DNA from: Pempheris klunzingeri
Lineage: Eukaryota > Chordata > Actinopteri > Acropomatiformes > Pempheridae
Direction: 5' to 3'
Length of the DNA stretch: 64,000 nt
Assembly: GCF_042242105.1 (NCBI RefSeq)
Contig: NC_092020.1
Span: 17,638,788 to 17,702,787 of the forward strand
In this document: piece by piece, positions 12,001-22,800 of the stretch
Layout: every line of letters starts with the position of its first letter
How positions within the stretch are numbered: the first letter of the stretch is position 1
The notes under the pieces: model-generated
What the model saw: the letters and a program-made list of their open reading frames with translations, nothing else
Told to the model about the DNA's origin: nothing
The model's database searches: none
Position numbers and translations under genes: made by a program

Positions 12001-15000
12001 TCATAATGTTCAGCAAAAACACTTATTAGACCCATATTTCACATTTGGCTGGATACTGAAGTGGTGACACTAATCTTAAGTCTGGACAGCAACTTGACTA
12101 GTTGGTGGAGGAATTCGACCGAGAGGCAGTAATTCTAGTGGTTTCATATTATTCATGTGTGTGAATCAACCCCAAGATGAGCTAACGGGTATCCTATAAA
12201 CAATCCCAAGATAATTTTTCAGTTTCAAGAACATTTTTTGTTTGTCTGAAAGCTCACTCACAGACTGTAAAGCCCAGAACATCTACTATTCAAAGCAGTT
12301 TCACACAAACACACCTTGATCAGATTTAAAACCAGAAAACCAGTTTAAAAATAGAGCCAGACTGTCTGACCTGTAGGCAACTATTTCCATGTCTCTGGCC
12401 ATCTTCTCACTGAGCAGCTCCTTGTAGTCTTCACACTGCTCCTTCATCTGCACTTGGAAGTCAGCCTCCTGGTGCTGCATTTCATCTATAGTACACTATA
12501 TAACACACACACACACACACATACATACACACGGGGTGGTGGGATTAGAGGGTGAGATTAAATGACAGAATTAGTCCAAACCACTGGTCCTTCACAGCCT
12601 ATGATTACATTAATAATCAGTCTACTCTCAAACCTCCAACTCAGCAATCTCGTCCATGTCTGCAGCCTTCTTCATCTCTGCCTCCTCCTCCAGCTCCTCG
12701 TTACACTTCTCAAGCTCAGCAAGCTCCTTTTGTAGCTCTGAAATCTACAGAAATACAGACGACATGCAGCGAATGGTTATTCGTTCAAAAAATACCCACA
12801 AAAACAAAGATTTCTACTTAATTATGGTGTTGGTCATAATGTAGTGATGTAGTCGCACTGAATCTCGATTGTTCGCCTTCATGGTCATTTTTGGTTCATG
12901 AAGAGCAGCCCTGGAGTAGGATGGCATTCGAGTTCAAGAACACTTCAGCAGAGTGGATGACTGTCAACAAAAGGCCCTAAATCTATCTAGGTGTTCTGTG
13001 CTGATTTTGGTGATCACATTTTGTCCAGCTTAAAGAGTGAGAGGATCATTTTCTGTGGGCTGGTCACCACGAGCAACAACTTTCACATTACACACAGTCA
13101 TTTGATCAATTCTTGATATAAAAATAGATCAAAATTGAGCTTCGACTAACTAAAACTTAAGTATGCTAATCAACCCGACCTGCACAGATAAAACAGGCTC
13201 CTTTACTATTACCACCGACTAATGCAGGAGCATCCCTCCCTCCCTCCCTCCCTCCCCCCTGTGTCTGTGGCTGTGGTGTCCTGCCGTGAGTAATTACAGC
13301 AATCACAGAAGTTCAACAATTAGCTGTCACAGCCAGATGGGGATCCAGGCGGCCGCACTCGTCTTTCAGCGAGATCATGTGAGCAGAGGAAGACCCCGGT
13401 TACAACTCACAGGCTGATGATGACTGTCCAACCTGGTCGAGCACTTACTCACACACTCCTCCGTTCTCCCTGGCATGATGAGCGAGGCCTGGCCGGGTGT
13501 GCATGCGAGTAGCGGCGTACAGCGCCATCAGTGCCTGCTCTATTATATACATTTCTGCGTCAGGGCTGATTTCACTGCAATCTGTTTGTTTGGCCATGTT
13601 GTGTCTCGGTGAGGAACCGGACCCGAGGGCGAACCAGACAGGCGAGAGAGGAAACAGAGCACATCGAGCCGTGCTGTCCATCAGTCAGGCTGGATGGAGC
13701 AGATCTGGGGACTGTGTGTTGCATATTAGAGAAAAGTAGATGATGTTGGGAGAGTTCTGCTGTGGTTACCGAGGCTGTTTATTTAAAGAGCTGGAGGTAG
13801 AGCTACAGCCTCAGTAATGAGAACCAAACCACCATGTTTGTTACTGATGTGGTTCAGCATCAGCTGTGGTCTGACCGCTGATGGATGTTAAAGAGACTTA
13901 GAGGAGGGTGGTTTCTTCCTCCTGGAGTCACCTGGTGAGTTAACCTGAGTCATATCATTTCCTGGTTCGTCTCTTTGGTGTCTATTTCAGTCAGAGCCCC
14001 CTTTGCTTTCCTGGCATTTTTCTGCTGCCTGAGATGAGAAACATCCGATGAAGGTTTATGTCCTCTCTTCCATTTGCAGAGGAAGTCTCCAGTCAGTGTG
14101 TGTGTGTGAAGTTTAAAGACGTTTATGACACTGCAGGCGCTCTGAAAGACTGTACTTAATAACTGAGGACACGGAGGGCAATAAATCCTGTCTGAGCTGA
14201 AGCCGAGCCCTTCACATCTCCTGCTGAAAGTGTCCGCAGAGTAAACACTCTGGTCAGCAGGATCTCCCACACTGTTGCTCTGCTGTCACTCAGCTGCTCC
14301 CCACTCCCTTCGCCTGCTGTGGGAAACCATTCATTTTCACCATTATGTCTGATTTAGGAGCTGATGGCCGATGCAGAGCCAGTTGTGGGTTGTGAGACTG
14401 CACTTTTCTTCGTCAGTTAAGAGGTGAGAAATGTATTATGGGAAGATCTGTATCAGTAGGTAGTAACTGAAGGATTTAAATGGCGTGTAACTGTGAGACC
14501 TCAAGGGTCGATTCACCCGCCCAAAAACTTAGTAGTAGTGGAACGAGCAATGTAGGCAGTTTTAGCTTAATTTGCAGTAGTTTACAGATATCAGTCTTTC
14601 AGATTTAAATTGGTATGTGGAGGCAGAGTGGCGCTCAAAGCACAGTATTTCATTCAGGATACAATATCTGATTACTCTGGATAATCCTCAGAACACTCAG
14701 TCAACAATTGTGACCATCTCTTAAAACAATAGTTCGAGGGTTGTGCGCTTCCCTGCTAAAAGCTAGATTAGAACATGGATACCCAGTACTGCAGCCAGCT
14801 AACTTTATTTAGCAGAAAATTACTTGAAAGAAAGTGACTGCATCTCGCCAAGAAAGAGTCTGACACATAACTAACCCTAGTAAAACCTCAACTCCTTGTT
14901 TCCACTTCAGTGTTGTACGAAGTAAAAAAAATGATGTATACTGTGTTATGTGTGATGAGCTTTAGAGGTGCTGGTAGGCTGATTTTGTTTCCTTTAGACA

Positions 15001-16835
15001 GAGTCAGGCTATCCGTTTCCCCCTTTTTCCAGTCTTTGTGCTAAGCTAAGCTAATTGACTGCTGGCTGTAGCTTCTTATTTAGCAGACAGACACGATTAT
15101 TGGTGTCAATCTTCTCATCGAACTCTTGTCAAGAAGGCGAATACACATTTTTCCAAAGGAAGCTATTAAATGTTGAGTATTTGCTTTAAGCCTGAAATAT
15201 GCTCCTCTCACAATGCAAATGTGCACAGAGATAATTTGGAGACGTTTGCGGGGCTGTTTCTTTTAATACATACAATTTGTATGCTGCTTTTTGGTTGGTT
15301 TTTAATCCTCTCTTTGCAGGAGTTTGATCAACTAAACAATGTCTATTGTAGAGGTTTGTATAACGTGTTGTCAGAGACGGTTATCTTAAAAGCTTTGCTG
15401 ATAAAGCCAAATCACAATAAGTTGAAGTACTTTTATGAGTAATTTTGGTGAAGAGGCCCTTTGAAATTTGGTGAAAAAAAGAGTCCACTTACCAGCATCT
15501 TCATCTCACTAATGTCCTTCACCTTTGGCAAGTCTTTCACTGTTGACCCTGTAGCTCCTCTCACTTCCAGTTGTTTCCCATCAGCGCTGCGAACCACAGC
15601 AGAAGAGGCTGGACCACACTCATACTGCAAAGATAGAAGATGAGATACAAAAAAAAAAAAAAAAAAAAAAGCTACCTGACCTTTCGGTTTGAGTCAGTTT
15701 CAGCACATGGAGGATAGTGCTTTCTTTTGGCCTGTTAAGTGCACTTTGACAGCACAGAGCAATCAGAGGCTCTCATACCGGCTGATGGATAAACCTCTCC
15801 TTGTGAACACCACATTCCTGATTGGATGGAACAAATGCAGCAGAAACGAGCAACATGAGGGTGCACAGGTGTGTGGGAGTCAGCCAGCAATCACCATTAC
15901 TGTTCAAACCCAATAGCAATCATTTTAGCATGGAGACGGTTACGTCTTGTAATCGAGGCCAGGCACAGACAGGACGGTGTCCAGCTGGCGGGAGAAGAGA
16001 CCGAATGGGAGGGAGAGGGAGTGAATAGAAGCAGTTTGGGGAAACAAGAAACACACCTACGCATCTAGGCAGACACATAAATATATAAATATGCCAGATA
16101 CCCTTCAGCCATGCCTACAAATGAAGGACACACTCACTCACACACACACAGCAGTGTCCACTCCATTTCTGCTGAGGAGCCTGGGAAGGCGGCCAGCAGT
16201 CTGATTACAGCCTTGACCTATGAACTGGGCAGACATCCTCGCCCCAGAGGGGGGTCAGACCCACCGGAGCTATAGTCTGACCCCAATGCAGCACCTTTTC
16301 ACTCGAACACACACACACACACACACACACACAGGTAGACAAAGGCATTCTGTTCGGGTCCAGAACTGCCCCTCTGATTCTCAAGTTCTTCCCTGGTGTT
16401 GTGTTAAGAGGGAAAGAAAACAAGTGGGAGTATCGTTGTGTGATTTGTGAAAGTAGAGATTTACATCTGGACCTGACCTGGCAGTTTCAGAGGGAGAGAG
16501 ACGACGATGTGGTGAAAATAGGAGGGGTCAAGTGGTCAGCAGGAGGATGAGGATGACAGCTAGTTTATTAAGTGTGTTTTGGTGGTGGAAGAAATGGTCT
16601 TTCCATTTAAAGTACTTGTTCCGTAGAAAAATGGCCCCTGTCACTGATATCACATCACATATGACAATATTAGATTCTTAATGCTGATGCATCAATGTGT
16701 AAGTGGTATTTGACTGCTGTAGCTGATCGAGGTCGAGCTCAGGTCAGTAGTTTAGTCCCATGTTTCCCAACATAGGTGCCAAGTCCCTTCCAAGGGGTCA
16801 AATCTTTTATTTTATGTCCATTTGTTTGAATTTTC

Positions 16836-16876
<41 letters not shown>

Positions 16877-19800
16877 AAGAAATAGTAGATCATTTCAACA
16901 GTTGCATGACAATGGGAAGAGTTAAGGGTTTTTTTCCTCTCTGATACAACTAATAACTCAAAGTATATTTACAGAGATCAGTTTTTATGTGCATGTGAAT
17001 GGAAGCACTGGACATTTAAAAACAAATTGCAAAAAAATGTTTATGCATGGAAACATTTGGTGTATATAAGTCCACAGGAAATGGATTTAACAAAAGCATG
17101 GCACTTAAATATCAAATGAAGAGACAAAAAAAATCTCCAACAGCCAATTACCTCAATGCATTCAGCTCCTAATATTCATATAACAGAAGTGGACTGATTT
17201 TATTTTGCTGATTTTCTGGACATTCAGATAAAATTTGTACTACATTTGAATGAAACATTACAAGGAGCCACACTAATGCCATTCTGTACATACAGTAATA
17301 ATAATCTGAGAGGGGCTAGAATACGTAGCTGTCAGATATAATATTTCCCGAATTAACACAATTAAAATGAATGTGGTTGCGAGATTTTTATTCCTTTTTC
17401 AATGTCTACCTATATTTCTCCCTAAATCATTTTTTAAAAAACTGGATAGAATAATTTCATCTTTTGTTTGGGCAGGAAAGACTCCAAGGGCAAAATATTC
17501 TGTTCTACAAAGAGCCAAAGAAGATGGTGGTCTTGCGCTTCCTAATTTTATGGCATATTATTGGGCAGCCAATATTCAAAAAATCTACACTTGGTACAAC
17601 TCCCCCAACACAGACTGGTGTCAAATGGAAGCTCGCTCATGTGGTTCTGTCTCCTTATCAGCTTTGATCTGCGCCCCTTTGAACTCATATCCTTCCAAAT
17701 ACACTTCTAACCCAATTGTTGTATCTACCATAAAGGTTTGGAGACAGTTTAGACACCGATTCAAAATTGATTCTATTTCTTCACTAATGCCCATCTGTGA
17801 CAACTATTTATTTCCTCCTTCAACCCTTGATCCAATTTTCTCTCAGTGGAAGGACAAAGGTTTGGTTTGTTTTAAACAATTCTTTGTTAACAAAGTCTTT
17901 ACTTCTTTTGAAATTCTTAAGACTAAATTTGATCTTCCACAATCACATTCATTTAGATATTTTCAAATTCGCAGTTTTGCTCGCCATAACTTTCCTCACT
18001 TTCCCCATCAGCCACCTGACTCTCTCACCGAAACAATTCTATCTAATCCTGCAGTCTGTGGATTCATTTCAACTGTGGCAAATTAGTCAATTTGATGTTG
18101 ATCGATTATGCAGCCCTATGTGTAACACACTTTTTTTTTTCCTTCTCTTTGTTTGTTTGTTTCCTTTCTTTACTACTTTTGATATTGCCATTGTCATTTA
18201 GGGTATTTGGGGTGTGTGATGTGTTGTGTTATTATACTAATATAAAATTGGGTTACATGTACTGTACAAAAGATGTATGTGATGCAGATATCCCAATAAA
18301 AACACTTGGTAAAAAAGATATAATATTTCCCTCTGAAATGTAGTGGAGTAGGAGTATAAAGCAGCATGAAATAGAAATACTTTAGCGCCATATTTGAGTA
18401 AACGTACGTAGTTACATTCCACCACAAGCATGGATGAGGTTAATTCACTGGATATGATTCATAGGCTCGTAATTCTAAAGATACACACCGACATGCTACT
18501 GTAAAGCATTTGGCACAGAAAGGCTTCCACTTCATGACATGTTTATGTGTTTTATGCTACAGCGTGTTGTACCTGGAGGCTCTCAGCCAGCTGGCAGTAG
18601 TACTCCTTTACATCCAAGGCCGGAGTGATGTCAGGGCCTCCAAATCTAAGAGCCGCCGCAGCTCCGCTAGATCGTCCAGCTGGCTCCAGCAGACTCTCCA
18701 CCTCCTGCTCATACATGCCACACATATAAACACACAGTGATGAAGTATATTCAGATCCTTTTAATCAATGGTGAAATGTAACTAAATATAACTTCACCTG
18801 AGCATTTTCATTTAATGCCACTTTACACTTCTACTCCTCCACATTTGTTTTACAGTTGTAGGTCCTTGGCAAATCCAGATTTTACAAATAAAACATGTGA
18901 TCACACTATAAAGTATGATGTGTTACTATTGATCAAGCTGCAAAACACAGTCATCAAAATGAGCTCCACCTCAACCAGCTACAGCATTAAAATGCTGCTC
19001 ATAACAAATCTATAATACTGTACACAGTAATTTCACAATGAAAAGGCCCATTATTCATAAGGATATAATGTATTATTATATTACTACCAATGCATTGATG
19101 GGTAAGTAAGATTTTACTGCTGTAGCTGGTCGAGGTTCAGCTAATTTTATCTACTTCAGAGATGTAACAATTTCTCTTTTATGTAACAAGACACTAATGC
19201 TGGCAAATAAATGTAGTGGAGTAAAAAGTACAATACTTGCCTCCATAATGGAGTGCAATAGAAGTATAAAGCGGCATGAAATGGAGATACTCATGTACAA
19301 GTACTCTAGATGTGTACTAAAATACAGTATTTCCTTACAATCCACCTCTGCCAATACAAACACACATTTTGATGCATTTACACATGCATCAAAGACTTCA
19401 ACATGTATGTCTTCAGCTTCCAATACGTAGCCCCTTCAGTAAAAACCCCACATCAATTACAGAGAAAATGAACTGTTACTGAGCTGCAGTCAGTCTACCA
19501 TTTTTCTCCTTTTCCCTCCACCTAAATAACGACATGGCTGCCGATTTGTCAGGGGAATATGGGGTATCTGGGAGTGCTGATAATAACAACAGTTAATAAA
19601 ACAAAGGGAACTTCTGTTTCCATTTGGTATTCAGCTGCATTTCCCGGACTGTGAGTTATTGAACGTGTCCCTGAGGGAGTGTGTTAAACGCCGGGCAGCC
19701 CGGCTTTGCAGAGGAAAAACACAGTGTGATGGAGTTGGTCCTGCTTCGGCTGCCTCTCTCTCTGCCTACAGCCTCTAGATCTGATACTGTGGCACGTCTG

Positions 19801-22800
19801 TCATCTCCTGGCAGGGTGGAGAATATTGTAGAAGGTGGAGAGAGCAGGGTATGTAGATGTGATGTAGGAAATGGTGTGCATTACATATGGTTGCAAATAT
19901 GCCCATTTTAAAATAATTTGACATTTTGAGAAATGTGGTTAAATGCGTTCTTACCTCACAAATGTTTTGTGCAAGTTGAAACATTTTTACCCTGTCTGGA
20001 CAGATCTTACTGAATTGCATTTGTGCCACGTCAAAGAATTTGCTTCTTCTTATGTCTGAACACATAACAAAGCTACAGGGACCAGACAGCTATTTTAGCT
20101 CAACACTAGACTGGAAACAGGGAAACAGCTAGTTTGTTTGATTAGTTCTTACAAAAGAAGAAGATAAATACAAGAAAGAAGTCATGTGCAATGGATTCAC
20201 ATATTTCAATGGGAGAGAGGCTTTGTTATCCAAGTTAACATGAGCGGTTCATTCTGCGGCTAACCGCTACTAGTAGAAACAGTTAGCATGCTCTGCTGCA
20301 GCCCAGAATGCAAAGCACACCTGAATAATGGGAACCTTTTAGCTCAAAGTACACCTGGCGGTTGGGTCGGACTGGGGTTGGATCACTTTCCTACCACAAA
20401 GAGTTTTTGTTCGGGATCAGACTGAGACCATCTCCTGCAAAAGGGTCTTGGGGTAATTATTTTGGTCCACGTCTACGTGCAATTACCATTTTCACACCAA
20501 CCCAAACGAATTGCACCAAGTCAGAAAATTAAGTCAAATTCTTTTAAGAGACCACAGCACAACAAATTAAACAAGGGCCTGCTTTTGATTTGTTGCACAA
20601 TTCACAAGATTACATATTTTGTGTTTTAATCCTCTCCCCATATGCTTCTGCTGACAGGGATGTTTTTTTGGCGCTTCAACAAGGTGACTGGGGTCATCAC
20701 AGCTGTGTTTGTAACCATAGGTCTGGGCATTTCTCCAACACTCCTGTCTGACCTAAGTGCTACATTTTGAGTCATTTTCATGGCTAAAAAAACTCCTCCT
20801 GTTTCATCACACTGCAGCTATATATCCTTGCCCTCCCCTCACCGTCTTGTGCTGGGCCTCCATGTTGGCCAGCTGCTCCTCATAGATAGCCACTTGCTCC
20901 CTCAGCGCCAAACACCCCACTGTCACAGCATCCACTTCCTGCAGAGAAAATCAAGTTAACAGAGAACAAGGCTGAAAGTAAAGTTCACTTTCATTTGTTA
21001 GAGGAATACTGCAGTCTGGGAACTAAATCACACCACATGCTGAAGAAAAATAGAAAAAGTCTCGTCTTTGTTTCTTCCCTGAACAACCATTTTAAGTATC
21101 ATCAGCACCGGCACATCCACCTGTTTCACTGAACAGCAAGTAGACACCGCAATGCAGAGGAAAGGGGAGGAGGAGGAGGAGGCAGAGGAGGAGGAGGAAG
21201 ATCAGAAGGAGGCTAACTAGACACAAAAGCTCTGTCCACCAATCCATTTGCCAGCAGGGGTTCTCAACTCATCTGCTCTTTTTAAAGTACCAGATTAATT
21301 GGTGTTGGATGCAATTACTGTGGGTGCATGCATTCACATTTGAAGACCTGCAGAGTTTGGTGGTGGAGTTTGGTGGAGCCTTGCTGGGAGGGTAGCAGGG
21401 AAGCTGATGGACAGCAGTAAGCAGTCTGGCCCCACTGCTGCTGCCTTTGTCCACCTATCAGCCAGCAGCGGGAGGGATACTTGTTATAAATCACTTTCTG
21501 CGCAACATCAAAGCAGCATTAATTGATTTTTTGGCCAAATGTGGGCAGCAGGACAACCTGTGAAACACAACAATGATATATTAACTTCATAAAAGTACTA
21601 ATATGTCACACTGACTGCAACAGTTGCCCATTTTATCATCCAGGAGAGAAACATCAGTATTTGTTTGGTGTCCTGTTTATATACAGCTGATGAAAACCAA
21701 TATCTACTCTTGTATTAGCTCCATTTTGGTCTCCACCAACCAACCACTGAGGGAAATATCTGATTCTTTAGCTGCTTAACATTCAATTATGTTCACCAGA
21801 TGGTTGCTAACTGTGTTTGACAGCAGTTTATTGCTGAACAGGTGGTGTACAGTGGGCTAATCAGAACTTTTTTTTCCAGAACAACTGGAAACGGCGCTGA
21901 TGAGATTGATGAGATGGAAGCAGAGCAATAAAGCTCAAGACTGGAAAACTAAAATGAGGAGCTGAAAGCCAAATAAGCATCTCCATAGAGCTGAGGGGAT
22001 AATTCAATTTGACATCATTCACATTACACATGCTTATTTGATCCATTTCTAATATAAGAATATTGAATGGGGCAGCTTTAAAACCCCTGAAAACACACAA
22101 ATCTGAAATATTTCTTTATAAACTTAAAATATTCATGCCTAACAATGCAAAAATACATGTTTAGGTGTTGTATATAGTTATAGACCTTAACAGTCAAAAA
22201 CTGAGTAACAACCAATCAACTGTCATCAGATTCAGATTCTGATTCCAATCCTCATTGGTGCTTAGACGTATACGACATCACTTCTCTCCAACCAATGAAA
22301 ACAAGCCACAGAGAAAAACAGAATCTGTCATGTTAAATAACCAAAAAATAGAAAAATGGGTTTGTGTGGGACCCCACTGCTCACAGCAAGAAGCTGATTG
22401 ATAAAAATAAGTTGAATCTGTTTTTTTTTTTTCGATGTCCGCCCTGATGAGGACAATGCGAGGTCGTAAACCAGTAGGCGTTTCATCCAATATTCCTGCT
22501 AAATAAAGGCTTTTGACACTCAAACGTATCTGCTTGTTCTGCCTAGGAGAGCGTGAAGAACATTTTCTTTTCTGTAACCACTTCGAGAGCACCTTAATAT
22601 TCCTGCACCTACTGCATATGAAACAGTGAGCCTCTACAGTCATCCGCTTTTTTTGTATTTGTATTTGAGTTGTGGTGAATATTATAGAAGTTATTTCACT
22701 TGTGCAATTGCTTTTAACCGCAGCCAACTAGGTCTGCTGATGTAAGACACTGGTGAAACACAAAGACATGTAAAAATGTAAAAATCACTGTGGGGTAATG

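Noticed and set aside
13445-13681. 78-codon minus-strand frame with fairly natural composition
   Set aside because: It lies in a filament-gene intron, has no flanking splice logic joining it to neighbours, and resembles no known protein.
22278-22727. 149-codon minus-strand frame
   Set aside because: No recognisable protein, and it overlaps a probable retroelement tail; treated as chance or repeat-derived.
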